Both the position numbers and the translations under genes were made by a program. The notes beneath the pieces are model-generated. The model ran no database searches, had not been told where the DNA came from, and saw nothing but the letters and a program-made list of their open reading frames with translations. From assembly GCF_014066305.1 (NCBI RefSeq), contig NW_023501054.1, positions 505,001 through 569,000 on the forward strand: 64,000 bases of DNA, given 5' to 3'. Below are positions 23,290-35,110 of the stretch, one piece after another. Within the stretch, counting starts at the first letter, position 1; each line of letters opens with the position of its first letter. The stretch is from Letharia columbiana (taxonomy: Eukaryota; Ascomycota; Lecanoromycetes; Lecanorales; Parmeliaceae).

Positions 23290-23740
23290 GAGCCATCAGG
23301 AAGGTCTTTGAGGATTTGGACGACATGTGCGATACTTGTCGCAGATAGAGCGTCTGGATTAATATCACTCCGGAAGGTAAGGTTCTTCACGTGTCGAGAG
23401 GTCTTTGAACCGCCGTCTTCTCGTATCAATCATTTCACTCCAACCCATGCTTCCTCTACCGAATCCGCGTCACGGACGCGTCTTCAGCCGCGACTCCTAT
23501 ATATACACTTCCACTATCCTACGTCCATCATCGACACCATCCATCCGAAACAAAAACGAATGGCCCCGTCGGAAGTGTAAACAAAAAGCGCACATCTCGA
23601 ACATGCCTGCCTGCCCGCCCGCCTTCCACCCATCCCCGCCAATCCGTCATTAATCCAGACCAGCGCCCCCCTCGCACCAGAACCCACTCCTCGCCCCATC
23701 ATCATCATCATCTCGCACCTGTCCCGTCTCGACCCACAGC
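23290..23740. other. Spacer with TATA-like element
   Basis: There is no supported gene. A TATATATA sequence at about 23499-23506, followed by a pyrimidine-rich leader-like stretch, looks like a promoter reading right, but no credible open frame follows it. Confidence 0.35.
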
Positions 23741-24000
23741 CTCCATAAGGTGGAGACACCGACGACCGAAGCCACGACCCCGACCCCAGACCCGACCCCA
23801 TCCCCATCCCCATCCCCATCGCTACACCGCCGCTCAGCCCTCCCCCCCCTCCCCTCCCCCTCCCCCTCCCTCCCAATCCCACCCAACCCATCACCCCAAA
23901 CGACCAACAACCCTCTCCCTAGCACCCACCCACCCACCCACCCAGCCTTATTCCCGCCCACCCGTGTCCCGCCCGAACCACATCCGCGCCGGAACCGGAC
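23741..24000. repeat. C-rich low-complexity tract
   Basis: The plus strand is dominated by C runs (CCCCATCCCCATCC and CCCTCCCCCTCCC types, then CCCACCCACC). The mirror situation, G-rich on the plus strand, begins about 130 bases later. Open frames across it on either strand are products of the composition. Confidence 0.8.
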
Positions 24001-24124
24001 GTCTGTTCTGTTCTGTTCTTTTCTTTCTTTCCCACGGGCGAGTTTGTGTAGTACGCGAACCGAACGGACGAGTCGAGGGCAGGTGCGATTTTTTTTGGTT
24101 CTCTCCGGGGTTACACCCTCGAAC

Positions 24125-24411
24125 GACGGTTGCGGGATGGTGTTGGGGCCGGGTTTAGGGGCGGGGAGTGGGATTTGGGGCGGGATGTGGTTTGGGTCGG
24201 TGGGGGGGGGGGGAGGGAGGGAGGGGGGAGGGAGGGAGGGGGGGGGGGGGGAGGGAGGGGGGAGGGAGGGGGAGGGAGGGAGGGAGGGGGAGGGAGGGAG
24301 GGGGGGAGGGAGTGGGAGTGTGGTTGTTGGGGGTTGGGGGGGGAGGGTGGGGTGGGGGTGTTGGTGTTAGGTGTTGGGTGGTGTTGGTTGTGGGGGATGG
24401 GGGGGGGGGAA
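24125..24411. repeat. G-rich GGGAGG tract with quadruplex potential
   Basis: More than 200 bases consist of G runs of 3-14 with single A or T spacers, most strongly at 24200-24310 (GGGAGGGAGG type). Many overlapping sets of four G runs could fold as G-quadruplexes on the plus strand. Glycine-rich open frames here are compositional artefacts. Confidence 0.85.
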
Positions 24412-24420
24412 TGAGGATTT

Positions 24421-24477
24421 TTCTTACTTTGTTAGTTAGTTATTTATTTATTTACTTAGTTACTTACCTACCTACAG
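24421..24477 (+). repeat. TTAN tetranucleotide repeat
   Basis: TTAG, TTAT, TTAC and CTAC units follow one another directly after the G-rich tract. The array resembles in style the CTTA repeat at 3527-4145 but is not the same sequence. Confidence 0.75.
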
Positions 24478-25238
24478 CAGTGGGATCGCGATCGTCTCTT
24501 TGAACGAGCAATGGACAGACCGTGTCTGAAAGACCACCTTTCGACGAGCAGGACGCACAACCGAGATCGTGTCCCCGGATGCCGTCCCGTTGAGATCCGG
24601 AGCTGGCTCACCGCGGGCTGGAAGAGAGGTGTGTTGCGCTTGGCCGGTCGAGGACTGCAAGGCTCGTTCAGCCCCGAGGTAAGAGTGTGGAGTTGACCGA
24701 TCGTTTTGCAGAATGGGGCTGCGCACGGACGGTGGCACGTATCCCGGTTTGCGTGCGGAGCACCATGCGGTGAGCTGGGGCTACGGTTCAATCCGACTGA
24801 CGTTTATTCGCTGTGGCGCCGGCTTTGGTGCCTGGGCTGAAAGCAGTCCGGTATTTGGAGTTGTTGATTGTGGGATTCTAGAGATCGTGATCGAGCTGAG
24901 AAGCACGGGGTTTGATCCTGTGATTTTAGGGTCGGTTCGGGGTCTTTTGAGAGAATACTCTGTGAGAGGAAATGGGCTCTGCGGGGAGTTTCCTACCAGT
25001 CTTGTCATGCTGGCGAGCAAAAGCCCAGATACGATGCATGCCCATGTACTAGGTAGGTGGGCTTTTCATTTGACCTTCTTCTCCGTCCTGTTAAGCTAAG
25101 CTAAGCCATCATTCCTGCGTGCCCTCTTCGTCTAGATTCAGGGAAAGGTTGCTCAGCTTTGATGTCAGCGCAGTTGCCCCAAGATCCTACATTGAAACAA
25201 CCCTCATAGACCAGCAGCATGTGAAAATGTCTCCGATC

Positions 25239-26003
25239 TCAGCTTCCGGTAATCCCACTTATGTCCACGTTGAAAGTTCGTGGGGGTCCGATTTCAAAGC
25301 CTGGAAGCTTCTCTGCTGGTTTCACTACTAGGAGTCCGTAAGTCTCATGATCGCTGTAGTATCTGACCCCCGAGGCAGCCTCGTTGGCTTGAGACTCGTC
25401 AAATTCCCCCAAGATCCGCGCCGTGATGAGATAAGCGAGAGTCTTGTTGATGACCGTGTGGTAGCGGTGGATCGAACCGCAAATCACATCGCAGAAGCTT
25501 TGAAGGAGCCCTCGAGATCCGCGTGCATCTTGACGCATCGCTGAATCAATTCAATACTTTCCCGAACAAGAGAAATCATTTCAAGCTCTTTCGAGGTCTC
25601 GTTCAAAGTGATAGGAGAATATAAATTCTTTAGCTTGAGTGAGTCTTCATTCGCCAGAGCCTCCAGAGTGGATTCAAAGGGCTCCAGGACGCGAAAGTGC
25701 CACCCCAAAACCTTCAACTATTCTGCTATCCTGCTATTGTAGCGCGCTTTGTCCAAGAGGTGAGAGTAGAAGAGAACCTTTTCTCGTCGTTTCAAGCAGC
25801 TCATCACCAAAGATAGAGATTATCGAAGAAAGGGGGAGGACGAAGATTTGTGAAGGGAAGCTGGTACGGTTTTGGTTTAGAGAGGCCTCGATGATAACGA
25901 ATCCAGTGCACATGCTGAGCGCTGGAGCGGTAGGACCGAGCAATCTGGAAGGTACATTCACCAGCTGTAGGACTATCGTCGCCAGCAACAGTCCCTTATA
26001 CAT
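25239..26003 (-). other. Possible minus-strand gene of unknown function
   Basis: Three adjacent minus-strand frames look protein-like. From ATG 26003 there is an 89-residue frame with a hydrophobic start (LLLATIVLQLV). At 25484-25717 there is a helical, Leu/Glu-rich frame (LEALANEDSLKLKNLYS, ELEMISLVRESIELIQRC). At 25239-25538 another frame carries on (NKTLAYLITARILGEF). They are mutually out of frame, so introns or frameshifts would be needed, and I could not find a convincing set of splice sites. No family is recognised. It may be a relic. Confidence 0.3.
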
Positions 26004-28729
26004 GTACTCGAAGGAACGATGAGGAGGTACGGTGGATGTTGTAAGTGATGAAACGACAGATCCGTGTGTTAGAGGGGTGAAAGCCCGGTGGAATGATGTA
26101 TAAGAGGTCTAAGGCAGCCTACTTGATGTAGGATGATGTTTTGGTAGGAGGAAAGTGTGGCCGTAGAAGGTCCTTTGCGTATCATTGGCGCCGAGGTGAT
26201 AGCATACGGATTCTAAGACCCCCTGCATAAGGACTATCAGGTCCAATGAACCCAGCCGAATGCCAATGGAATCCAACGTTCTGGTTCGTCACGGGCGATC
26301 CCAGCAGATGACGACTCTTTCCATAGAGCTGATCGCTGCAACTCGGTGCCTTGCAACAACAGTGCGTGCTTTCCAGACCCGTGATCGGGTCTCCTGCCTC
26401 TCCCAATCGTAACAGACGCTGAGCTCTTCACCTTTTTGGTATTTAGATTGGCATGTATTTCCTAGAGCCGTTCGATCTGCCGCGGTTAATGCAACGCACG
26501 ATGCTGATTGAGATTCACATACCCTCATTGCTGACTTGCTTCTAGACTTCGTAACCATGGTCGTCTCTGTTGCTGAAGATTTCAGCGAATTCGTCATCAT
26601 CGGTTGCATCTATACAAACAACATCCTTGCTGAATTACGTCAAATGTTTACCACTGCTGCACAGCGGAGGAAAATCCCGGGCCGATCTCGAGGAGCAGCA
26701 CTCTAAGAGACATATTTGTAAGGAAGCACTTGAACGACGATTTCGCAGATGCCTGATTACATTTATGGAGGAACAAGAGAGTAGACGATTGGACGGGTCC
26801 GTGAAAGGTAGCAGAAGCAGAAGCATAAGCAGAGGCGGAAAACGTGGGGTCCGCAATAGCTTCTTTAAGGCAAGAGTACCCTCGGATGCTGAGATCATTA
26901 CTTGCGAAGAACCATTCACAAGCGATCAATGTCAATGCTGAAGGGCATCTTGAGAAATAAGGTCACTGAGAGAAGGTCGTTCGCAACCGTGAATAAAATT
27001 GAGGGTGTGCATTCCCATATCGGTTCGACGGACTGGTGAAAGATAACGATGCCTCGCATAGGATTTGAAAACAATTTTATAGGACGTATACTTGATATGT
27101 ACGTGCATTCTGATTTGGCTGAAGTTGAAGGGCGCACAACTATGCTGCTGTGGACGTGGAAGGTGAGGGAAAATGGAGATATTGGGTTGAGAGGAAGCCC
27201 AAACAGGTTCCGAAATTCTTGAGATATGACTGAGCCAACAGATGAAGTAAACATTCTCAGGTGGATCAGCCGCTCGACAGCTCAGCCGAGAAACAGTCTC
27301 AGCCTGATCCATTACATGCCGCGCGACGCAAGGACACCGATCTCCCATAGTCGTTCTCAAGAGAATCCCGGAAACATGCACTGTTTTCAACTGGTGGTGA
27401 TATCAAATGTTTAAATCACGCTTGACGTTAGTGCTAGCTATGGGGAAAGCTAGAGACTCTTGAAGCCTCAAACAGTGGCTATCTTGGAACGTCCACCTAG
27501 GATATTGATGTTCTATGTTTTTGGACGACGTAGGCAGAAAGAGGATTGACGGAATGGGTTACATTCCTAAGAGAGAACGCCCAACTCTTCTGTCCAGGTA
27601 AATTTCGCAATCTTGTATGACACCTATTAAAATCCACATAATGAAGTGGCCATGTGTGCCACTCTTTGTTACAGTCTTCTAGTCGTATGCCGTGCGTTGA
27701 GGCTAGAGGTAGATGATGGGCGTCCATGGGAAGACTGCAAGTTGCGTGATGTCAGTGCATGTGCGGCACCATTGGAGTGAAGATGAAGGTCAAATTAAAG
27801 GCGCCTTACCTTAAGCATGGGCATGCATCGAATCTGGGCTTTGCTCGAGGTTCCCTGATATGTCAATCAGTGTAGTCTGGAAGCCTGCCAGGGCAAGGCA
27901 ATGCGACTGATGGTTAGGCTCCGACACGTTCATAGATGGGATTGTGGTCGTGAGCAAGGAGACTGATGGCAAGATTCATGCAAGTAGCGGACTTGACGCA
28001 GGATTAAAGATGCAAGAAGTCTCGGGTAGGACGAAGCCTTGATATAGTCTTCTCTGGAGAGGTGTGTCTCATGGACGGGTTCTGATGAAGCAGGGGCCAA
28101 TGTAGGCCTATTGTTGAGCTTTTAAAGTCAACATAGGCTCCATTGCAAAAGACGATGCCATTAATTGAGATGCAAGCATCAGCTATACCTGTGAGCAACA
28201 GTGACGGTAACGATGTAAGCTCAAAAAGCAATGTTGAGACTAAGAATTAACCCTAACCCTACTTTGCCAGCCCTGCACCAAATGATTTTGATTCGTTCGT
28301 ATTGATAGATATAGGCACCGTGGCACCTTGATATATAACTGTCAGTCTCGGCACGTTTGTTCTCATCACCCTTTTCATCCTCGCCCATCCTTACTTTTAT
28401 CTGATTCCAGTGGCAGTCTCCTACGAATTACTTCCATGATGACTAATCAGGTAAGCTACATACCCGACAGGCTACAGCCAATACCAATATCTGCCGTCAC
28501 CGGTTGACCTTGGGTGCATAAGTACCACTCCTCTTCGGTGAATAGCCAATACCTATCGTTTTAATAGCCTGACGGATTATGACTTCACCATGCATCATTT
28601 GCCAAAGTGTGATGCAGAGCGAGCACATTGTCTCGTTGTCTCTCGGACTCGGGTTGAAACAGCAAAATCCGTCCCCGAGGATCCCAACCGCCTTCCATAC
28701 ATGACTTGACCGCTCTTTCTCCTCGGCTC
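26004..28729. other. 2.7-kb spacer without recognisable gene
   Basis: Short overlapping frames are present on both strands (for example 26289-26609 minus, 26570-26941 plus and 26916-27254 minus), none with a known motif or splice support. Two telomere-like AACCCT units at 28247-28260 are isolated and not a telomere. Confidence 0.5.
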
Positions 28730-28736
28730 TATAAAA
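28730..28736 (+). promoter_or_regulatory. TATA box of the GST-like gene
   Basis: TATAAAA lies about 80 bases before the ATG at 28816, a usual distance for a fungal core promoter. The intervening leader is C/A-rich (ATCAAGCCAATC and similar). Confidence 0.55.
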
Positions 28737-28815
28737 TTATTCGATCAGTCTCAAGGCTGTCATCAAGCCAATCTATCCTTCATCACCAACTTGACCCATA
28801 TATCCTGAAACCGCC

Positions 28816-29666
28816 ATGTCAGAAGTTATTCTCTATGACATTCCGAGCAAAGATCCCCGCCATTGCTGGTCATTGAATCCTTGGAAAAGTTCGTTACATG
28901 CCATGACTCTCATCGCTATAAAAAATCTGAAGAATACTGACCAGTGTGACAGCCCGGCTCATTCTCAATTTCAAAGGCATACCCTACAAGACCGAATGGC
29001 TCGAGTATCCTGACATTGCGCCGACTCTCAAGTCATTCGGAATTCCTCCCAGCGAGCCACCTTGTACAGCCTATACTAGCCCCACCATACGTATCTCAGA
29101 CAAGTATGTTATGGACTCTCGGAAGATTGCCGACGTGCTGGAGAAGGAATATCCCTCCCCCTCGCTACATCTAGATTCGCCCATACTGAAGAAAGTGGAA
29201 GAGCTTGCACCACAGTGCATCACGGCACTTGTACCAGTCTACATTCCTAGAGCTCCACGATACGTGCTCAACCCTCCGTCCGCGGAGTACTTTGATCGTA
29301 CGCGGGCGGCAAGGTTTGGCATGCCTCTATCACAATTGGAGAATGAGAAGGGCGGCGAGAGCGCATGGAAGATCGCGGAGCCGAAGTGGAAGGAGCTGGG
29401 AACTTTGTTGAAGGCTGAGGGAGGGCCTTTCTTCATGGGCAAGACAGGTATGCACATCGGAAGCCTTCTTACCTTCCAGAGAGCTTGGACCATGAGTGCT
29501 GACCACCATGACAGTGTCATATGCAGACATGATTGTTGTTGGTGCATTGCACTTTTCTACAATGCTCGGTGACGATGAAGTGTTTCAGCGGCTGAAAACC
29601 ATAGAACCAGCCTTCTTGACGCTTTACGATGCTTCAAAAGCTTGGCTTGAGCGAGATGACCACTAG
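28816..29666 (+). CDS. Glutathione S-transferase-like protein
   Basis: Three exons: 28816-28888, 28953-29447 and 29515-29666. Introns are 64 nt (GTTCGT ... GACAG, with a CTGAC-type branch site near 28936) and 67 nt (GTATGC ... GACAG). Splicing gives 239 aa in frame, the usual size. The N-terminal thioredoxin-like half starts VILYDIPSKDPRHCWSLNPWK, and the first splice joins it to TRLILNFKGIPYKTEW and then EYPDIAPTL, typical of a fungal GST-like group often annotated as UstS-like. The C-terminal helical half ends with SYADMIVVGALHF across the second splice. Such proteins conjugate or isomerise electrophiles with glutathione in the cytosol; the substrate is unknown. No neighbouring biosynthetic genes are seen. 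Confidence 0.88.
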
Positions 29667-29985
29667 GCAGCTTTACAATGGGGAAGTATAGTTAATGGCC
29701 TCCGACTGCGGCTCCCTAGTCAGTCCACAATAAAGCCTCGGTCTGAAATTTGCTATTTCTGAATTGTGAGCTATACTGTGCGTCGCCAATTCTCTACTGC
29801 TAGCAGCAATTCACAATGACATCGACCTACAAGCCATTGTCTTTACATCAGCAAATAGTATAGAGTGTTGCCGAATGAATAATTCACTTCTGACGCGCCA
29901 GGGAGTCTGAAAAGCGCCTAGCATTTTGCCTCTGCACTTGCCAGACGATATTGTCTGCAGGATTTATAGGCCAGCTTGGCTAATG

Positions 29986-30357
29986 CTTGGCTATCACTAT
30001 GGAGCCTGCACCACCGACAGCCCTTTGTCAAATTTTATCTCTCGGCTCGGCCTCTATCCAAAAAAAATTGCCTGCTACACAAAAAAAGGTCTTGGGTTAG
30101 GGGAGGCATGGAGGTTTGTAATTGTCGGATATCAGGTCCACAAATCTTTTAGTGCAGGAAGAGGCCCCGAAGGGATCATGGCTTGGGATGTCATGAGTAA
30201 GATACGTGTCGCACCGAAACTTTACTTCCCCCGCTTCGCAGTAAATGAGAATCACTTAGAAATCCCGCCAAGTCTTCGCGGGATGATTCCGTGGTATTCC
30301 CGATACGAGGCAGTTTGGATAGACCTTAAACAGAGAAAAGTAGTGTCCGCACCCTAA
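29986..30357 (+). CDS. Hypothetical protein, doubtful
   Basis: A 123-codon frame from ATG 29986 (MLGYHYGACTTDSP) to TAA 30357 with protein-like composition in its second half (GIMAWDVMSKIRVAPKLYF, WIDLKQRKVV). No domain or signal peptide is recognised. It directly precedes the relic at 30381 in the same direction and could be its degraded 5' neighbour. It is kept only because its length and composition are better than those of nearby frames. Confidence 0.25.
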   Translation, partial: LGYHYGACTTDSPLSNFISRLGLYPKKIACYTKKGLGLGEAWRFVIVGYQVHKSFSAGRGPEGIMAWDVMSKIRVAPKLYFPRFAVNENHLEIPPSLRGMIPWYSRYEAVWIDLKQRKVVSAP

Positions 30358-30380
30358 GAGCGCCATTAACCCACTCTGAC

Positions 30381-30975
30381 AGATCCGCATACAATGTGTC
30401 TTTTTTTCCTTATCTCAACGTCGAAGATGTGGGCACCGCCCAAGCGTTGCTCCTCATTCTCCATTCTCGTAGGCACCATTTGCCGGGAGGGTCCGCCGAC
30501 GTTGATTTCGAATCCATGCGTTCTGGGGTTTCAAGCGGATCATTTCAAGACGGTCTGATGCCCCGTTACATCGAGTTTTTGAATTGGACAAAAGACTCTC
30601 AAAACGTATGGCGAAGTGCTGTCTCTCGATGAAATTAGACAGAAGGAAGCCCCCGAGCTGAACCGTGCCATTGGCATCGCTCCAGGCGAAGGTCTTTTAG
30701 TGTGGGAGGTCCAGGAGAAGCTGCTTCGATTCTCGATCACCTTACTAGTCTTACTCTTCACGATTTACTATAGACGATCCAGGTACTCCCGATCCACCAT
30801 CACCTCGTAGTCTTGCACCTAGTGAAGCTGAATTTGAATGGCTATCAATGTGTCCTGCAAAGCCGGAAGCTAATTATCGCGCGCCGTGTCAACAATTCCG
30901 ACCTCGATAAGACGCCAGAAATCCTAGTGAGCAAGCTGGCGTACAAGGTCTTTGCCACCCTCTCTCGCTCAACCA
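30381..30975 (+). pseudogene. Frameshifted relic of a fungal protein family of unknown function
   Basis: Three plus-strand frames in succession carry colinear pieces that I recognise as one Pezizomycotina family without known function. The first is FFPYLNVEDVGTAQALLLIL ... DVDFESM, at 30396-30600. After a shift in the AAAA run near 30603 comes TYGEVLSLDE ... RAIGIAPGEGLLVWEVQEKL, to about 30735. After further shifts come SLAPSEAEFEWLS ... EANYRAP, to about 30890, and SDLDKTPEILVSKLAYK, to about 30960. At least three frame changes without introns mean that the gene is dead. The C-terminal part is not detectable. Family recognition is from memory and no function is known. Confidence 0.5.
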
Positions 30976-31564
30976 GAGAGGATAGAGTAGCCGCGGAGAG
31001 TCCGTGGCTGGACTTCCTCCATGCAATGTTCTCCGTGTGCCTTTCAGTCGAGAAATTGCATGGCTTAGCATGGGTGCTTGCTCCCAGAGACGACGGATTT
31101 AGGCGTAGTATCGTCTTTCAAGAACCACGTCCTTGCAGCATTACCCCTTTTTGGATGGCAAGGCGGTACGGCGTTTTGTGCGGGCTTTTGGGTGGAGCGC
31201 GGATCATTTTGTGAGGCAGTGAGTGGAGAGGTGTTGGTTGGAAAGGTGGGAAACTTGTACTTGATAATGTAGCAATACTTGTGTATTGTCGGCCACTGAT
31301 ACTGAACAGTATCAGGAACCTCAATACGCAAATTGCGTTGTGAAAGACCCTCCAGTAAGGATGAAGCCAGCAATTACACTAGAAAGTTGCTGCGGCAATA
31401 GATGACCGCTTCCGCATCTTGAGATGACGATAAATCTTTGACAAAGACGAAAACGCTGACTGCTCTTTGACACAAATTTGCTTGTAACTCCATCTCCCCT
31501 TTCATACCCCCCTTTGTAACAAGTCTCAATCTTCGTTCATTGACAGCGCCAACATGGTGAGGCG

Positions 31565-32155
31565 ATGCGACGCGATGCTATGCAATACACTGACGATACC
31601 GCATTGGTATCACGCCTATGCCGAGGCCTGTTGATGCTTGGGACATTGGAGAGCATGGCCTTTGGGAGGCTTTTGATCAATGGAGTAGAGCTAGACCCCT
31701 TTGCGTCGCGGGAAGAGCTGGCGCTGATCAACTGAGTCCCCTCGACTAAAGTCTCGCAACACGAGCTGTTATAAGGAAAGCTTCGCTTAGAAACCCCCAC
31801 AAATGACAACGCGTTCGATCTGTTGTACTCACGAGGCAATAATAATACGACTCTCCCAGATGATTGGGTGTTCGAGCGACAAGACCTGGCGACTTCGGAG
31901 ACTTGTAAAGTGCCTGAAGAGGCTTTTTAGAGAGCGGCACTGTTAGTTGATGTCGTGTTGGGACTTCATGAGCGAGTCGAGCCTCGAATTATCGGTGTAC
32001 CGCACGATTTGTCAAGCAAAGCTGGCCCCAACTTTCCAACCAATTTGTCGTCTCCATCAACTCGGGATTCGACCACCAACCACCAACGTCTTTTCGCAAT
32101 GCCCGCCAGCAGGGTCTGGGACCCTCGGACTCTGAGTAAAGTATATTTAAAGTAA
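31565..32155 (+). pseudogene. 197-codon reading frame with three internal stops
   Basis: From ATG 31565 one frame continues to TAA 32155 and is interrupted only by TGA 31733, TAA 31772 and TAG 31928. About nine stops would be expected by chance. Segments between the stops look protein-like (LLMLGTLESMAFGRLLING, FDLLYSRGNNNTTLPDDW, IIGVPHDLSSKAGPNF). TAA and TAG could each derive from CAA or CAG by a CpA to TpA change. I do not recognise the family. An alternative is a gene with short introns covering the stops, but no canonical splice pairs fit well. Confidence 0.4.
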
Positions 32156-33218
32156 TCTTATCAGCGACGCCGATCGTCTACAGTAATGTACATAACCCCA
32201 GATTTCGAGGAGTATAAATTGTATAGTCAAACCAATGGTATGGATCAGCCTGGTCCGCCTCCGCATTATTTCAAAATTAATCCCATGAGAGCCCCAGCTG
32301 TTTCAGCTACCTATCCGTGTCCCAGCCAACCGTGCCAACCCCCTTGACCAACAAGTGTAGCAGAGGAAAGGCAGCTCGAAAGGCTTGTTGGAGACGTCAT
32401 TTCGTGTTGCAAGTCGAGGCTAAGGTAGAGCTTTCAGTTTCACACATAAAGCTGCAGGATCTGTGAAAACCGCCCAAGTTCGCCCCTACAAAGTCCGTGC
32501 CGCACATGGTGAGTATCATGGTCAGTATTGGGGATAGAATACGAAACTTGCTTGAAGAGCTGGCCGTAAACTTACCGTCATGTTGGCCTTGTTGGGGTAT
32601 GATTAGGCCCCCAATGGCTAATGCGGTAATTCAGCCCGCAGTTTGAGTGGGTGAATCGATACAGGAGTGCAATAATACCTAGTATCATCATCCGCCTATG
32701 AAAACGCTTGCCGAATACCGTTCTGAGGCACAATCAGAGGCTGCCAGAAAGTCGCCTTGGGTGACGTAGTGACATTGTGACCAATAAAAAGCACGTGCCA
32801 CACACAATTAGTAGTGCCAAGACAATTAGGGAAATGGCCATTTACCTTCGACAATCCTCGCAATTCTCTCCAATCCTTCCCGCTCAGGCTGACACCAACA
32901 CGCAGGCGTGTCAGTTATAATAAATCACACCCTTCCCCGCCTTTCCATTTCTTTATCTTTGTCTCCCTCCTTTGCTCTTCAAAGATCAAGGTACTTAGCC
33001 ATCACTGCGGTCACTGCGGTGTGGGTGAGTAGTCGTCCTTGCTCTAGTGATCTTACGGTCGGTCATTTATTGAGCTCGGTGACCCCCGCCTTTTGAAAGC
33101 TGCAGACAATCCCACAACCCTTCCAACCGTTTGCCAGCATCTACGCCATCAAACGCATCCTTATACCCTGGCAATCTTATCACATACCTCAACACGGCAG
33201 TAGCCGGCGCATTTCACC
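32156..33218. other. Intergenic region with the promoter of the MFS gene
   Basis: No gene is recognised. In the last 460 bases there are promoter-like elements reading right: TGACGTAG at 32762, CCAAT at 32781, and TTATAATAAAT near 32915 followed by a pyrimidine-rich leader. These would serve the transporter gene starting at 33219. Their function is inferred from position only. Confidence 0.4.
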
Positions 33219-35110
33219 ATGCCTCAAGTCGCTCACTTCCCCACCAATGACAGCCAGCTGGCCCACACGGCCACTGACCGTGCCGGCGATACTTCCTCAG
33301 ACTCATCCAACGCCAAGGCTGAAGCCTATGGCGATGAACATGTCGCGCGGAGCAACATCAACGAAAAGCAAGCGCCAATCCCTTCAACGCAGGGTCGAGT
33401 ACTGGACGATGGCAGAATCGAAATCACCGAGGAGGATTGTTACGACGAGCTCGGCTTCAGCTTTCCATCATGGAAGAAGTGGACCATCCTATCCATCATT
33501 TTTGCCGTCCAAGTATCTATGAACTTCAACACCAGTCTATACTCCAATGCCATCAAGGGTATCTCGAAAGAGTTCGACGTCAGCGTACAGGGCGCTCGAT
33601 GCGGTGCCATGATTTTCCTCGTTCTATACGCTTTCGGTTGTGAGCTCTGGGCACCGTGGTCCGAAGAGTTCGGACGCAAGCCGATTTTACAACTCAGTTT
33701 GCTCTTGGTCAATATTTGGCAGCTACCTGTCGCTCTGGCACCCAACTTTACCTCCGTCATGGTCGGTCGAGCTCTTGGCGGTCTTTCTTCCGCCGGAGGT
33801 TCCGTCACCTTAGGAATGATTGCAGATATGTGGGAATCGGACAACCAGCAGTATGCTGTCGCCTTTGTCGTCTTCTCATCTGTTGGTGGTTCAGTCCTCG
33901 GCCCCGTCGTGGGTGGATTCTCCGAGAAATTCCTCGACTGGCGCTGGAGTATTTGGATCCAAGTATGCTAATCCATCTTCCTCCGCCTTGTCACTGAGCC
34001 TTACTAACCTGGATGTAGCTGATCTTCGGCGGCGCCGTTCAACTCGCTCACCTGATCTTCGTCCCCGAGACCAGAGTTACCATCATGATGGACAGGATCG
34101 CCAAGAAGCGACGCAAGGACGGCACAAACCCCAACCTCTACGGGCCCAATGAAATTACGCCCTTCAAGGAGCGATTCTCTTTCAAAGAGGTCATCATCAC
34201 CTGGATCCGTCCCTTCAAAATGTTTCTCACCGAACCCATCGTCCTCACCCTCTCCCTCCTCTCCGGATTCAGCGATGCCCTCATCTTCATGTTCATCCAA
34301 TCCTTCTCCCTCGTCTACACCCAATATAATTGGGGTACCATCGCCCAGGGTCTCTCCTTCATCCCAATCTTAGTCGGCTACCTGCTCGCTTACCTTATGT
34401 TCATCCCAGCCATCCGGCGAAACAAGAAAGACCGCGAACAACACCCTGATGATGAAAAATCTCAGTACGAGTCCCGACTTTGGTGGCTCCTCTTCACAGC
34501 ACCCTGCCTCCCAATCGGCCTCATCGGATTCGCATGGTGCTCCGGAGGTCCACCTATACCATGGATTGCATCTAGCATCTTCGCCGCCGTCGTGGGTATC
34601 GCAAACTACAGCATTTACATGGCAACCATTGATTACATGATTTGCGCTTACGGTCCTTACTCCGCATCCGCTACTGGTGGAAATGGCTGGTCTCGTGATT
34701 TCCTTGCTGGTGTACTCACGATCCCCGCGACGCCCTTCTTTACGAACATCGGTGGAAAGCAACATCTACAAATCGCCTCTACAATCCTCTTCGCCATCTC
34801 CTTCGTGCTCGTCCTCGCCGTCTACGCTATCTACTGGTACGGTCCCACCCTGAGATCACGCTCGCCATTCGCGCAGCAGCTTCAACAAGGGAGAGAAGAG
34901 AATGGTGGCAGGAGGGTCTCGGTGATCCCTGGTCCTGGTTACGGATCCCAGCCTGGGTCGAGGGGACACAGTGCAGCGAACAGCAGGATGGGAAGCAGGC
35001 AGCCTAGTTATGCCCATTCGAAGCCTGCGGCACCGGGTATGGGGAACAGGGACAGCAGCTATGTGCACAAAAGACTTGCAAAGATGAAGAATGAACAGGA
35101 GGCCCTTTAA
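33219..35110 (+). CDS. MFS transporter, DHA1 drug/polyamine type
   Basis: Two exons, 33219-33962 and 34019-35110, are joined over a 56-nt intron (GTATGC ... TGTAG, with a CTAAC-type branch site), giving 611 aa. The hydrophilic N-terminus (about 85 aa) is followed by twelve predicted membrane segments. The DHA1 signature is visible: EEFGRKP in the loop after the second helix (motif A), GRALGGLSSAGGSVTLGMIADMW, and VPETR at the middle loop, then a charged cytosolic loop. The C-terminus is a Ser/Gly/Arg-rich tail of about 80 residues. Close families export azoles, polyamines and other small toxic compounds across the plasma membrane by proton antiport. The start has a good context (caccATGcc). 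Substrate is unknown. The gene looks intact. Confidence 0.92.

Noticed and set aside
23514..24503. Glycine-rich and proline-rich frames on both strands
   Set aside because: They are translations of C-rich and G-rich low-complexity tracts and have no other support.
24770..24800. GGTTCAATCC resembling a tRNA T-loop
   Set aside because: No matching acceptor stem, D-loop or anticodon arm could be placed around it.
28247..28260. Two AACCCT units resembling a telomere repeat
   Set aside because: Only two units inside ordinary intergenic DNA; no array and no chromosome end.
9639..35110. Possible biosynthetic gene cluster (old yellow enzyme, GST-like, MFS, copper oxidase)
   Set aside because: The genes are 4-9 kb apart with relics between them and there is no core synthase, cyclase or cluster regulator.
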